Origin: an uncultured Clostridia bacterium | Lineage (GTDB): Bacteria > Bacillota > Clostridia > UBA1381 | Direction: 5' to 3' | Assembly (NCBI GenBank): GCA_959602045.1 | Contig: CAUGRT010000003.1 | Location: 62,001 to 126,000 of the forward strand | Length of the DNA stretch: 64,000 nt | Shown here: positions 1-8,621 of the stretch, one piece after another | Position numbering within the stretch: position 1 is the stretch's first letter | How the letters are laid out: each line of letters starts with the position of its first letter | Program-made: the position numbers and the translations under genes | Notes under the pieces: model-generated | The model's database searches: none | The model's input: only the letters and a program-made list of their open reading frames with translations | Told to the model about the DNA's origin: nothing

Positions 1-540
1 TTTGATACTGTTGTTATTTCACCCGATGAAGGCGGCATGACAAGAGGAATGTACTACAGTTCCGTATTGAAGCTGGATCTCGGAATGTTCTATAAGCGCC
101 GCGATTACTCCAGAATTGTCAACGGCAAAAACCCGATTGTTGCTCATGAATATCTGGGACGTGAAGTAAACGGCAAGGACGTTATTATTGTAGATGATAT
201 GATTTCCTCCGGTGAATCCATCATTGATGTTGCCACTGCTCTAAAGAAACAGGGGGCAAAGAGAATTTTTGTATTTGCTTCTTTTGGTCTTTTCGTCAAC
301 GGACTTGAGGTATTTGATACCGCTTATGCAGACGGTGTGATTGATAAAATCTTCACAACGAATCTGATTTATCAAAATCCGGGACTGGCAAGCAGAGAAT
401 GGCACCACTCGGTAGATATGTCAAAGTATATTTCACTTTTGATTGATACTTTAAATCATGACGATACCATTTCAAAGCTATTGGATCCGGTTACAAAAAT
501 CGAAGCTTTGGTTTCAAAAATTCAAAGTCAGAACGCATAA
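1..540 (+). CDS. prs: Ribose-phosphate pyrophosphokinase (PRPP synthetase), 3' part only
   Basis: The reading frame is open from the first base, so the gene starts outside the window; about 179 C-terminal residues are visible. It contains the SPDEGG motif, a KRR triplet, and the PRPP-binding loop VIIVDDMISSGES, which together are typical of phosphoribosyl transferases of the PRPP synthetase family. The enzyme transfers pyrophosphate from ATP to ribose-5-phosphate, supplying PRPP for nucleotide, histidine, tryptophan and NAD synthesis in the cytoplasm. The loop (SSGES) and the long tail after it differ from the textbook short Prs, which suggests the longer clostridial type; this is from memory of the family. 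The next gene starts 59 bases downstream on the same strand, so cotranscription is possible. Confidence 0.85.
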   Translation, partial: FDTVVISPDEGGMTRGMYYSSVLKLDLGMFYKRRDYSRIVNGKNPIVAHEYLGREVNGKDVIIVDDMISSGESIIDVATALKKQGAKRIFVFASFGLFVNGLEVFDTAYADGVIDKIFTTNLIYQNPGLASREWHHSVDMSKYISLLIDTLNHDDTISKLLDPVTKIEALVSKIQSQNA

Positions 541-599
541 AAAATCATTTGAAACGGCGCAGAATATACGCCGTTTCTTTGTTAAAAAGGAGAAAGACG

Positions 600-1352
600 A
601 TGCAATGTATTTTACTTGCCGCAGGTTATGCCACGCGGCTTTATCCCCTAACCGAAAACATGCCAAAAGCATTACTGCCGCTCGGAGATCGTACAATCCT
701 GGACATGGTAGTCGACAAGATCAATGCTGTGGAAGAAGTAGAAATCATCTATATCGTTACCAATGATAAGTTTTTTCAATGCTTCTGCGATTGGGCAAAG
801 CAATATCAAGGATCAAAAAACATTCGGGTTCTGAATGACCATACCACTGCAAACAGCAATCGTCTTGGCGCAATCGGAGATTTAAAGTATGTAATTGATC
901 AGGAAAATATTGACGATGATATTTTGGTAATGGCTTCGGACAATATTTTCGGATTCCCGCTTACTGATTTTGTTGACGCTTATAAAAAGCATCATGCGGA
1001 TATGATTTGCGCTCATATCATAAAAGACCCGAAAGAGCTTCATTCTATGGGGGTTGTGGAATTGGACGCACAGCATAAGGTGCTCAGTTTTGAGGAAAAG
1101 CCGGCAGAACCGAAGTCTGATCTGGGCGTTCCGCCATTCTATCTTTATCGGCGTGAAACCCTTCCCCTACTCCGCCAATATCTGGACGAGGGAAACAATC
1201 CGGATGCGCCGGGACATTTTATCCCCTGGCTGATTACAAAACAGGATGTATATGCTCATGTGTTTGACGCTATGCGGATTGATATCGGAACGATCGAAAG
1301 CTATCATGAGGCTTGCCGACTTCAGGAGAGCGGTCAGTTATTTAAAGCGTAA
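600..1352 (+). CDS. Sugar-phosphate nucleotidyltransferase
   Basis: The 250-residue protein begins MQCILLAAGYATRLYPLT and continues MPKALLP. This is the N-terminal signature of nucleotidyltransferases that activate sugar-1-phosphates or related alcohol phosphates with an NTP. The metal-binding aspartate region is MASDN near residue 114, and an FEEKP motif follows near residue 163. The start is ATG at 600, preceded by AAGGAG; a longer frame upstream would put that ribosome binding site inside the coding region. The protein ends soon after the catalytic domain, without the hexapeptide repeats of GlmU or GlgC. Substrate and product cannot be told from sequence and no other polysaccharide gene is adjacent, so no symbol is given. 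Confidence 0.8.
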   Translation: MQCILLAAGYATRLYPLTENMPKALLPLGDRTILDMVVDKINAVEEVEIIYIVTNDKFFQCFCDWAKQYQGSKNIRVLNDHTTANSNRLGAIGDLKYVIDQENIDDDILVMASDNIFGFPLTDFVDAYKKHHADMICAHIIKDPKELHSMGVVELDAQHKVLSFEEKPAEPKSDLGVPPFYLYRRETLPLLRQYLDEGNNPDAPGHFIPWLITKQDVYAHVFDAMRIDIGTIESYHEACRLQESGQLFKA

Positions 1353-1414
1353 TTTTTTAAGAAATCACTAAGATTCCCGAAAAAAATATTGCAAATTTTT
1401 AGCCAAAAAGGCTA

Positions 1415-1443
1415 TTGAATTTTACAAGAAAATAGAGTATAAT
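1415..1443 (+). promoter_or_regulatory. Promoter of sigma-A type upstream of the MATE gene
   Basis: TTGAAT at 1415-1420 and TATAAT at 1438-1443 are separated by exactly 17 bases. The expected transcript start, near 1450, lies only about 13 bases before a strong terminator hairpin (1463-1490). Confidence 0.7.
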
Positions 1444-1462
1444 ATAGATAATCGAGTTGCGT

Positions 1463-1499
1463 AAGCGTAAATCCAGATGGATTTACGCTTATTTTTTTT
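1463..1499 (+). terminator. Intrinsic terminator directly after a promoter
   Basis: A perfect 12-bp stem (1463-1474 with 1479-1490) closes a 4-base loop and is followed by a run of eight T (1492-1499). It can end transcripts coming from the nucleotidyltransferase gene. Because a good promoter lies just upstream, it could also act as an attenuator or end a very short RNA. Confidence 0.8.
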
Positions 1500-1549
1500 G
1501 CATTTCGATAGATACTGTATCTTTTATGCGGTAAAATGGAGGATTATTT

Positions 1550-2929
1550 ATGGAAAAATCACTAAACAAGATGGGAACAATGCCCATAAACAAGCTTATC
1601 TTATCAATCGGAACACCCATGATTTTATCAATGGTGCTGCAAGCATTCTATAATATTGTTGACAGCGCTTTTGTTTCAGCCATTCCGGGCGGCATCGGCG
1701 AATCAGCATTGAACGCACTAACGCTTGCTTTCCCTGTCCAAATGCTGATGGTTGCGGTCAGTATCGGAACAGGCGTCGGCACAAATGTACTGCTCTCTAA
1801 AAGCCTTGGACAGGGCAATCAAGAAAAAGCAGGACGGGTTGCTGGCTGCTCGCTCTTTCTCTGCTGTGTTATCTATGCCATCTGTCTGCTCTTTGGACTT
1901 TTCGGCGTCCGTGCCTATATTTCCACGCAGACTGTTAATTCGCAGATTTTTAATTTGGCTGTGGATTATCTAAAAATATGCTGTATCCTGTCTCCCGGTA
2001 TTGTATTCTTCTCTATCTATGAGAAAATGTTACAGGCAACAGGATTATCGCTTTATTCAACCATTGCGCAAGTTTCGGGAGCTGTCTTGAATATTGTACT
2101 CGATCCGATTCTAATTTTCGGATATTTCGGAATGCCGGAATTAGGTGTCAAAGGCGCGGCTTATGCAACGGTAATCGGGCAGATTGCATCGTTTCTGATC
2201 GCACTGTTTTTCCATATTCGGTTCAATTGTGCGGTTCCGAACAAATTAAAATATATAAAACCCTCTGCCAATATTATTCGCGGTATTTATGCCATCGGCT
2301 TTCCGGCAATTATTGCTCAGGCGCTTATGTCATTTATGACCTATGGCTTTAATATTATTTTGGTACGGGTAGATGAAGCATTGGTAACTGCCTATGGATT
2401 ATTTTATAAAATCCAACAATTTATCCTGTTTGCCGCTTTTGGTCTGCGTGATGCAATCACACCGATTATTTCTTTCAGCCACGGCATGAAGAACAAAGAG
2501 CGTATCCGGGACGGAATCCGATATGGATTACAATATACGGTCGGAATTATGCTGATTGGAATGGTTCTTCTTGAAGTTTTCGCAAGATCCTTCTCCGGGA
2601 TTTTCGGTCTTTCCGGCTTTACACAATCCCTATGTATCAGCGCCATGCGGATTATTTCATTAAGCTTTATTTTTGCCGGATTGAACGTTGCTTTTCAAGG
2701 CATATTTCAGGCACTGGACGCCGGATTCGAATCGCTTATCATCTCAGTTTGCCGACAGATTTTATTTATCCTCCCGATAGCCTGGCTGCTTTCTCTGGCG
2801 GCACTGCGCTCTATAGATCATGCTTGGATGATATGGATGACCTTCCCCATTGCCGAAATCCTATCTGCTGCCATCGCTTGTATTCTGATGAAAAAAATTT
2901 ATCGGAACACGGTTTTGGAGACGCTGTAA
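1550..2929 (+). CDS. MATE family multidrug/cation exporter
   Basis: The 459-residue protein is hydrophobic throughout, with about 12 predicted membrane segments in two repeated halves. It begins with the MATE pattern MGTMPINKLILSIGTPMILS, followed by QAFYNIVDSAFVS, which matches the first helices of NorM/DinF-like transporters. Such proteins sit in the cytoplasmic membrane and export organic cations or drugs in exchange for Na+ or H+; the substrate here is unknown. The start ATG is preceded by GGAGG. The gene is separated from the nucleotidyltransferase by a promoter and a hairpin (1415-1499) and looks monocistronic, because the following symporter has its own promoter. Confidence 0.85.
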   Translation: MEKSLNKMGTMPINKLILSIGTPMILSMVLQAFYNIVDSAFVSAIPGGIGESALNALTLAFPVQMLMVAVSIGTGVGTNVLLSKSLGQGNQEKAGRVAGCSLFLCCVIYAICLLFGLFGVRAYISTQTVNSQIFNLAVDYLKICCILSPGIVFFSIYEKMLQATGLSLYSTIAQVSGAVLNIVLDPILIFGYFGMPELGVKGAAYATVIGQIASFLIALFFHIRFNCAVPNKLKYIKPSANIIRGIYAIGFPAIIAQALMSFMTYGFNIILVRVDEALVTAYGLFYKIQQFILFAAFGLRDAITPIISFSHGMKNKERIRDGIRYGLQYTVGIMLIGMVLLEVFARSFSGIFGLSGFTQSLCISAMRIISLSFIFAGLNVAFQGIFQALDAGFESLIISVCRQILFILPIAWLLSLAALRSIDHAWMIWMTFPIAEILSAAIACILMKKIYRNTVLETL

Positions 2930-2995
2930 ATCCCCGTTATTCTCCTGCAAATATGCATATTTTTAATAAATATTCAAAAAAAACAAGGAAATTGC

Positions 2996-3024
2996 TTGAA
3001 ATTTGTTGATTTTTGTTATATAAT
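2996..3024 (+). promoter_or_regulatory. Promoter of the sodium/amino-acid symporter gene
   Basis: TTGAAA at 2996-3001 and TATAAT at 3019-3024 have a 17-base spacer. This gives a 5' leader of about 135 bases before the GTG start at 3168. Confidence 0.7.
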
Positions 3025-3043
3025 ATTTGTTATTGGAATAATT

Positions 3044-3121
3044 CGATGTCGGCACGTCTCTGCAAAACTACCAATTTGTCAGTGGCTTATCTTGTTTTAT
3101 CCAAACACAAAGGGGGCATCG
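3044..3121 (+). promoter_or_regulatory. Possible structured 5' leader of the symporter mRNA
   Basis: Bases 3044-3050 and 3115-3121 can form a 7-bp closing stem (one G-U pair) around about 64 bases, and a TTTT run follows directly. I do not see the conserved bases of the glycine riboswitch or another class I know. It may be a regulatory RNA or a chance fold. Confidence 0.3.
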
Positions 3122-3167
3122 TTTTCAAAATCAATCTTTTAAATTACTTTTGGGGAGGAGTATTCAA

Positions 3168-4586
3168 GTGGAACTATTTAACGATGTGTTATCTAAAATT
3201 GATGACGTGGTATGGGGGATCCCGCTGATCGTACTGATTTTAGCGGTCGGCATTTTATTGACTTTCAGAACCAAATTCGTGCAAATCCATCATTTGCCGA
3301 AAGCTTTAAAATTCATGATTTCGGATGAAGAAGACGGAGAGGGCGAGGTCAGCAGCTTCGGAGCACTTTGTACAGCTCTTTCGGCAACGATCGGTACCGG
3401 AAATATTGTCGGTGTGGCAACAGCCATTGCCGCCGGTGGCCCGGGCGCATTGTTCTGGATGGAGGTAGCCGCTTTCTTCGGAATGGCAACAAAATACGCA
3501 GAAGGTCTGTTAGCGGTTAAATACAGAGAAATTGATAAAAACGGAAAAGTTCTCGGCGGCCCGTTCTATTATATCGAAAAGGGTCTGGGTAAAAAATTCA
3601 GATGGCTTGGCAAGCTGTTTGCTGTGTTTGCGGTTTTGGCAGGTTTGTTGGGTATCGGAACGATTACCCAAATTAACGGTATTACCGGTGCTGTTCAGAA
3701 TTTCTTTGATCCGAATTCCAGTGCGATCGCTTTTTCAATCGGCGGTATGGATTATTCATGGGCAGTGGTTATTTCCGGTTTGGTTGTTACTCTCTTTGTT
3801 GCCCTGGTTGTTATCGGCGGTATTAAGAGAATTTCTAAGGTTTCGGAATTAATTGTTCCTTTTATGGCAATTTTATATGTCGGATGTACCTTAATTTTAA
3901 TCTTCTGCAACATCACTAAAATCCCGGCAGCGGTTGTATTGGTCTGCAAGAGCGCATTCAGTCCTCAGGCAGCTCTCGGCGGTGCTGTTGGTATTACCAT
4001 GAAAGCAGCGATGCAAAAGGGTATTTCACGAGGAATCTTTTCAAATGAGGCAGGTTTGGGTTCAGCGCCTATCGCAGCAGCCGCGGCAAGAACAAAAGAG
4101 CCGGTTCGTCAAGGTCTTGTCTGCATGACCGGAACATTCTTTGATACCATCATTATTTGTACCATGACAGGCTTATCCATTATTTTAACAGGTACTCATA
4201 TTCCGGCAATGAGCAAAGAACTGGTTGGTTCGGCAGTGACTACACAAGCCTTTACCATCGGGCTTCCTTTCTCAAATAATGTCTGTGCATTCCTGCTGAT
4301 GCTCTGTCTGGCATTCTTTGCATTCACCACAATTCTTGGATGGGATTATTATTCAGAAAGATGTCTGCAATATCTTGTCGGTGACAGAGAATGGATTATA
4401 AAGGTTTACAGATTCGTTTACATCGCAGCTGTGTTTATCGGTCCTTATCTGACCGTTTCCTGTGTTTGGACTTTTGCCGACATCTTTAACGGTTTAATGG
4501 CGCTCCCGAACTTGATTGCGCTATTTGCTCTTAGCGGTGTTGTTTCGGCAGAAACCGCAAAATTCATAAAAAAGCATAATCTATAA
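3168..4586 (+). CDS. Alanine/glycine:cation symporter (AGCS) family protein
   Basis: The 472-residue protein has about ten hydrophobic helices and the AGCS signature TGNIVGVATAIAAGGPGALF near residues 75-94. A second conserved segment, SRGIFSNEAGLGSAP, lies in the middle. AGCS transporters take up alanine, glycine or related amino acids with Na+ or H+ across the cytoplasmic membrane; the exact substrate is not readable. The start is GTG at 3168, with GGGGAGG eight bases upstream; a TTG at 3150 overlaps that site and is less likely. The gene has its own promoter and a long leader. It converges on spoIIP, with a shared terminator between them. Confidence 0.9.
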   Translation: MELFNDVLSKIDDVVWGIPLIVLILAVGILLTFRTKFVQIHHLPKALKFMISDEEDGEGEVSSFGALCTALSATIGTGNIVGVATAIAAGGPGALFWMEVAAFFGMATKYAEGLLAVKYREIDKNGKVLGGPFYYIEKGLGKKFRWLGKLFAVFAVLAGLLGIGTITQINGITGAVQNFFDPNSSAIAFSIGGMDYSWAVVISGLVVTLFVALVVIGGIKRISKVSELIVPFMAILYVGCTLILIFCNITKIPAAVVLVCKSAFSPQAALGGAVGITMKAAMQKGISRGIFSNEAGLGSAPIAAAAARTKEPVRQGLVCMTGTFFDTIIICTMTGLSIILTGTHIPAMSKELVGSAVTTQAFTIGLPFSNNVCAFLLMLCLAFFAFTTILGWDYYSERCLQYLVGDREWIIKVYRFVYIAAVFIGPYLTVSCVWTFADIFNGLMALPNLIALFALSGVVSAETAKFIKKHNL

Positions 4587-4616
4587 TTTTCATCTGACAA
4601 AATCAGAAAATCACAG

Positions 4617-4649
4617 AGATCAGCTCACAAACCGAGCTGATCTTTTTTT
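4617..4649. terminator. Bidirectional terminator between the symporter gene and spoIIP
   Basis: A 10-bp perfect stem (4617-4626 with 4634-4643) closes a 7-base loop, with T-rich sequence after it on the plus strand. It ends the symporter gene and overlaps the end of spoIIP, which is on the other strand. Confidence 0.8.
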
Positions 4650-5790
4650 ATTCTTGGGTTAAAACCGCTGAAAGTGCATTTGCAATATTTTTTCCACCCT
4701 CTTTTGCTTCATCCAGTGTATTCCCATTGCTCCCGACCTCAATCAGCATACTGCCTGTCGTCATATGCATGTTAAACCGTTCTCTCCGCAAATTAATCGG
4801 TCGCATCATGCCCGGATACATTTGATTCGCCGCACTCTGCACCTTTGCCGCAAGACTCAGATTCTTTTTCCAGTTCGGATGCGAAAGCCCCAGACTATCG
4901 GTTCCCAACACCAGCATCACCTTTGCGGTCGGCACACCATTCACATCGCAGCGAACCGTCAGCTTTGAGCCATCCGGATAAACAAAGGCGTCCCGATGAA
5001 TATCCAAAACGACCTTAATATTGGGGTATTGCTTTAAATTATAGTCAATCGTAGAAAGCGTTCGCGTATAAGCGCCTTGATATGACGGATAATCATGAAC
5101 GGTTTTATCATGAACGCAGTGAATCCCGTTGTTTTCAAGCACCTCGGCAATCACGTTTCCTACCGCCGTAATGTTCTTCTCCTCATCGGCATTCCGCTCT
5201 GTTTCTCCGCTCATGGCATCCCCATCAAAACATTCCGTTGTGTGCGTATGAACAATCAAAACCTGCGGTTCGGCATTTTTCTCAATTGTGAAATCCAAAG
5301 GCTGCGCACACAGTTGCTTTAAATCCACCGAATAAGTGGTTGCATTATTGATCTCTAATTTTTCTCCCGAATCAATACTCTCTTTCGTTGGAAATTTTGC
5401 CAATACCTGCGGCGATTCAGGCTCCGGTGCTGCTGTTTCCTGCGGTGGCTCCGTAGACTGCTCAACGGGCGTTTCCGAGGGAGTGATTTCTGCCGGAGTA
5501 TTCGTATCATCTGACCGGAATATGGGCGAGAACTCCCCTACTACGCTTTCCGGACGTTCGGTATTAAATCCTAATAAACGATTTACGAAATCCTTAATAT
5601 TAAAGTCCTGCTGCTCTGACGGCAATCCCTCATCCAGGATTTTTGTATAATCCGTATCCACCTGCCGAAATACCGTTGTTGTGCGGTGATTCCAAAGGAT
5701 AAAGCTTCCGGTGCCGATTGCTGCCGCTGCTGCCGCAATACACAAGATGAAACCCAGCTTTTTCGGAATACGAATCGTCTTAAACAGCAT
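4648..5790 (-). CDS. spoIIP: Stage II sporulation protein P
   Basis: The 380-residue protein has one N-terminal membrane helix (about residues 10-30, rich in Ala and Ile). A Pro/Glu/Thr-rich linker of about 100 residues leads to a C-terminal amidase domain containing VLIVHTHTTECF and the later LDIHRD and LIEVGS segments, all typical of SpoIIP. In sporulating Firmicutes SpoIIP is an N-acetylmuramoyl-L-alanine amidase and endopeptidase that works with SpoIID and SpoIIM to thin septal peptidoglycan during engulfment. The ATG at 5790 is chosen because AAGGGG precedes it; an in-frame ATG at 5814 has no ribosome binding site. No other engulfment gene is adjacent. Confidence 0.9.
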   Translation of the reverse strand: MLFKTIRIPKKLGFILCIAAAAAAIGTGSFILWNHRTTTVFRQVDTDYTKILDEGLPSEQQDFNIKDFVNRLLGFNTERPESVVGEFSPIFRSDDTNTPAEITPSETPVEQSTEPPQETAAPEPESPQVLAKFPTKESIDSGEKLEINNATTYSVDLKQLCAQPLDFTIEKNAEPQVLIVHTHTTECFDGDAMSGETERNADEEKNITAVGNVIAEVLENNGIHCVHDKTVHDYPSYQGAYTRTLSTIDYNLKQYPNIKVVLDIHRDAFVYPDGSKLTVRCDVNGVPTAKVMLVLGTDSLGLSHPNWKKNLSLAAKVQSAANQMYPGMMRPINLRRERFNMHMTTGSMLIEVGSNGNTLDEAKEGGKNIANALSAVLTQE

Positions 5791-5944
5791 AATCTTTGTC
5801 CCCTTCTTTGGCATAAAAATGAGTATATTCTATCCTTACGTTCGAAATCCTAAAATATGTTAAAAATCTAAAAATTATATAGTATTGTCCGCGATAATTT
5901 TGCAGACAATAAAAAAAGCAGCACATGCTGCAAGAAAGGGGCAA

Positions 5945-6154
5945 ATGACAGGTATGATAAAGAAAAAACCGAATCAATATAAAATGAATGACGGAATGTT
6001 TGATCTGGAGGATGCGATCAGCGCTACGGACTTTACGGGACTAATTCCCTCCGCGCCGCAAAATGATTATGCGATTGCCTCCTATAATGCCGTAATGGAC
6101 TATCTGCCCTCTGCGGTTGAGGAATCACAAAAGATGGAAAAACAATCAAAATAA
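5945..6154 (+). CDS. Small hypothetical protein, 69 residues
   Basis: This short frame begins at ATG 5945 (or ATG 5954) behind GAAAGGGG and ends just before a strong terminator, which supports a real gene. It is divergent from spoIIP. The product is soluble and acidic in its second half, with a Lys-rich start, a central DLEDAISATDFTGLIP stretch and a Gln/Lys-rich end; there is no signal peptide or membrane segment. I do not recognise the family. Sitting between spoIIP and a two-component system, it could belong to either process, but nothing in its sequence decides this. Confidence 0.55.
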   Translation: MTGMIKKKPNQYKMNDGMFDLEDAISATDFTGLIPSAPQNDYAIASYNAVMDYLPSAVEESQKMEKQSK

Positions 6155-6158
6155 CAAA

Positions 6159-6205
6159 GCACCCCATACAAGCCGATTTTTCTATCGACCCGTATGGGGT
6201 GTTTT
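6159..6205. terminator. Bidirectional terminator
   Basis: A 10-bp stem (6160-6169 with 6192-6201) encloses a smaller inner hairpin and is followed by TTTTT on the plus strand. It lies between the small hypothetical gene and the convergent histidine kinase gene. Confidence 0.75.
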
Positions 6206-7632
6206 TATGATTTTTCCAGAGTGAAAGTAAATTTCGTATACTTTGCATTGGAGCCTTCCTTTGCGTCAACGCTCTCCACCCAGATGCTCTGCTTATGCAT
6301 TATCATAATATTTTTTACAAGCGACAACCCCAAACCGGCGCCGCTCTTTTCGTTTGTTCTGGACTTGTCCGTTTTATAAAAACGATTAAAAATGCTGCTT
6401 AAATCCGCGCTGTCAATGCCATCGCCAAAATTCCCGATCGAAACATACACCTTGCGTTTTTCAATCCAAGTCGAAATTCCCATCGTTGTATTCGGATAAG
6501 AAAATTTAATCGCATTATCCATAATATTCAGCACCACGCGCTTGATGGAATCCTTATCCGCAAGCACCTTTAATTCCTCGGTTTTAAAATCCACATTCAA
6601 ATCAAGGTTCTTCTCGCAAATTCGGTTTTCCAAACCGATAATGCAGGTGCGAATCAATTCGTTAATATCAAATTCACTAATATCCAGCTTATACTCACTG
6701 GAGGACATTTTAGACATTTCCAGCATATCATTGACCAGCTTCGTCAAACGTCTGGACTCGTCCAACACAATCTGCAAATAATATTCATGCTTTTCAGGAG
6801 GGATTGTTCCATCCAAAATCCCCTCTACAAACCCCGATATACTCGTCATCGGCGTTCTCAGCTCATGCGAAACATCGCTGACAAATCCGGAACGCTGCTT
6901 TTCCAAATCCTCAATGCTATCTGCCATAAAATTAAAGCTGGAGGCAAGCTGCCCAATCTCATCATTGGATTCCACCTCAACACGCTTGCCGAAATTCCCG
7001 GCAGCCATATCCCGAACCGCGCTGTTAATCCGGCTGATCGGGCGTGAAATCCGCATGGACTGGATATATACCATCACGAAAGCAAAGATCATCGAAATCA
7101 ATGCCGCCAAAATAAAGACGTAGATTAATTCCATTGCCGTTCGCTGCATTTCGGGCAGAAACATATTCAAAAACGCATTACCGATACGTGTTCCCTGATA
7201 ATAAATCGGATACCCTACCGTCAGCATTTTTTTTGGATATTCTCCGTTAAACGTGCCTTTCTTAACGATACGGCTTTTGGTTTCCAGCTCCTTCATGTAT
7301 TCTGCCGGCACACTGTTGATTGTCGCTGTGCTTTCTGTAATTTCACCGTCATTATTGACAATAATAATATCCGCATTCAGAAAGCTGCTCCAGAATTGCA
7401 GTGTACTCTTAAATGCCATCCGCGTTCGAACATCGTTATCCTCGATATGCGTGGCCCCCGTCCAATGCTCGATTGTTTCGGACATCGCCATCGCAGTCGC
7501 AATTTGCTTTCGTTCAATGAAGTTGCTGACAAATACGATTGACGGAATCGACACACATAACAGGACAATGACCAGAATAAAGCTGTACGCCACAAACAAA
7601 CGCTGAAATATTGAGCTTTTCTGCGTATCCAC
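6205..7632 (-). CDS. Membrane sensor histidine kinase
   Basis: The 475-residue kinase has two membrane helices (about residues 11-33 and 170-190) flanking an extracellular sensor region of about 130 residues. A HAMP domain, a HisKA domain with VSHELRTP (phospho-acceptor His256) and a HATPase domain follow, the last with an N box near VLNIMDNAIKFS and a G box in GAGLGLSL. It would autophosphorylate and pass the phosphate to the response regulator encoded just upstream. The start is GTG at 7632, with GAGGTGA inside the end of the regulator gene; the two genes are only three bases apart, so they are translated from one mRNA. The stimulus is unknown. Confidence 0.92.
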   Translation of the reverse strand: MDTQKSSIFQRLFVAYSFILVIVLLCVSIPSIVFVSNFIERKQIATAMAMSETIEHWTGATHIEDNDVRTRMAFKSTLQFWSSFLNADIIIVNNDGEITESTATINSVPAEYMKELETKSRIVKKGTFNGEYPKKMLTVGYPIYYQGTRIGNAFLNMFLPEMQRTAMELIYVFILAALISMIFAFVMVYIQSMRISRPISRINSAVRDMAAGNFGKRVEVESNDEIGQLASSFNFMADSIEDLEKQRSGFVSDVSHELRTPMTSISGFVEGILDGTIPPEKHEYYLQIVLDESRRLTKLVNDMLEMSKMSSSEYKLDISEFDINELIRTCIIGLENRICEKNLDLNVDFKTEELKVLADKDSIKRVVLNIMDNAIKFSYPNTTMGISTWIEKRKVYVSIGNFGDGIDSADLSSIFNRFYKTDKSRTNEKSGAGLGLSLVKNIMIMHKQSIWVESVDAKEGSNAKYTKFTFTLEKS

Positions 7633-7635
7633 GAA

Positions 7636-8325
7636 TTATCTCACCTCGAATTTATAACCCACACCCCATACGGTTTTGAGCTGCCAGTTCGCATCCTTCA
7701 CCTGTTCAAGCTTTTCGCGCAGACGCTTAATATGCACGTCCACCGTTCGGGAATCACCGAAATAATCAAATCCCCAAACCTCCTCCAACAGCTGCTCTCT
7801 GGTAAACACCCGGTTCGGATTTGACGCTAAGAAAAACAACAACTCCAACTCTTTCGGGGGAATCTCCATGATTTTTCCGTTAATTTTTAACTCATAATTG
7901 GAAAGATTAATCGAAAGATTTGTAAAATTAATCTCCTTTGACGCTTCGGAATCCTTTGCGTCACTGCGGCGCAAAACCGCCTTAACTCTCGCAATCAGCT
8001 CCTTTGTTTCAAAGGGCTTCACCATATAATCATCCGCGCCCAGCTCCAGACCTAAAACCTTATCAAAGGTTTCGCCCTTCGCTGTCAGCATAATAATCGG
8101 GGTATTCGAGGTTTTCCTAATTTCACGGCATACATCCCAACCGTCTATTTCCGGCATCATGACATCCAGTATGATAATCGCCGGCGCTTCCGATTTGAAT
8201 TTCTCAATCGCCTCGCGTCCGTTGCTCGCCGTTACAACCGGAAAACCCTCTTTTTCAAAATACAACTTAATCAGCTCTACAATATGAGCATCATCATCCA
8301 CAACAAGAACCTTATTGTTTGACAT
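7636..8325 (-). CDS. OmpR/PhoB-family response regulator
   Basis: This 229-residue protein has a receiver domain with the acidic pair DD at residues 10-11, phospho-acceptor Asp54 (LDVMMP), a conserved Thr in MLTAKG and a Lys in KPF. A winged-helix DNA-binding domain ends with TVDVHIKRLREKLE and the WGVGYKF strand typical of the OmpR/PhoB class. It is expected to bind promoter DNA after phosphorylation by the kinase encoded directly downstream. The ATG has a strong AAGGAGG site. Its targets cannot be inferred from the window, though metA lies divergently upstream. Confidence 0.93.
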   Translation of the reverse strand: MSNNKVLVVDDDAHIVELIKLYFEKEGFPVVTASNGREAIEKFKSEAPAIIILDVMMPEIDGWDVCREIRKTSNTPIIMLTAKGETFDKVLGLELGADDYMVKPFETKELIARVKAVLRRSDAKDSEASKEINFTNLSINLSNYELKINGKIMEIPPKELELLFFLASNPNRVFTREQLLEEVWGFDYFGDSRTVDVHIKRLREKLEQVKDANWQLKTVWGVGYKFEVR

Positions 8326-8400
8326 CTCGAAAAACCTCCTTCTCTATACGAACTTATCGTACAATTGCTTTTGGCAATTACCGGCATATAGATTTATTAC

Positions 8401-8429
8401 ATTATATCACAAAAATTTTAAAAAGTAAA
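8401..8429 (-). promoter_or_regulatory. Promoter of the two-component operon
   Basis: On the minus strand TTTACT (8424-8429) and TATAAT (8401-8406) are spaced by 17 bases, about 75 bases before the regulator start. The -35 box matches consensus at four of six bases. Confidence 0.55.
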
Positions 8430-8501
8430 GCATATAAATGAAACAAGTTGTGAATAAAAACTTACGAATTTTCGCATATAAAATTAATTCATGATTTAGT
8501 A

Positions 8502-8530
8502 TTGTCAAAACCAAGCTTTTGTGTTATAAT
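8502..8530 (+). promoter_or_regulatory. Promoter of metA
   Basis: TTGTCA at 8502-8507 and TATAAT at 8525-8530 have a 17-base spacer. The resulting leader of about 85 bases contains a 9-bp hairpin (8556-8564 with 8572-8580) shortly before the ribosome binding site, which could influence translation. It does not look like an S-box (SAM) riboswitch. Confidence 0.75.
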
Positions 8531-8621
8531 GATATGTAATTGCCGGCTTTTCTTTGGTGTCCGAATCCGATTCGGATACCAAATCAGCCGAATCCAAAAA
8601 ATCCCAAAGGAGGGGTCAAAT

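Noticed and set aside
3044..3121. Glycine riboswitch before the AGCS symporter
   Set aside because: The conserved aptamer bases of the glycine class are absent; kept only as an unspecified structured leader.
3013..3228. Small protein gene before the AGCS symporter
   Set aside because: The frame covers the leader and overlaps the true start; it has no ribosome binding site at its own start.
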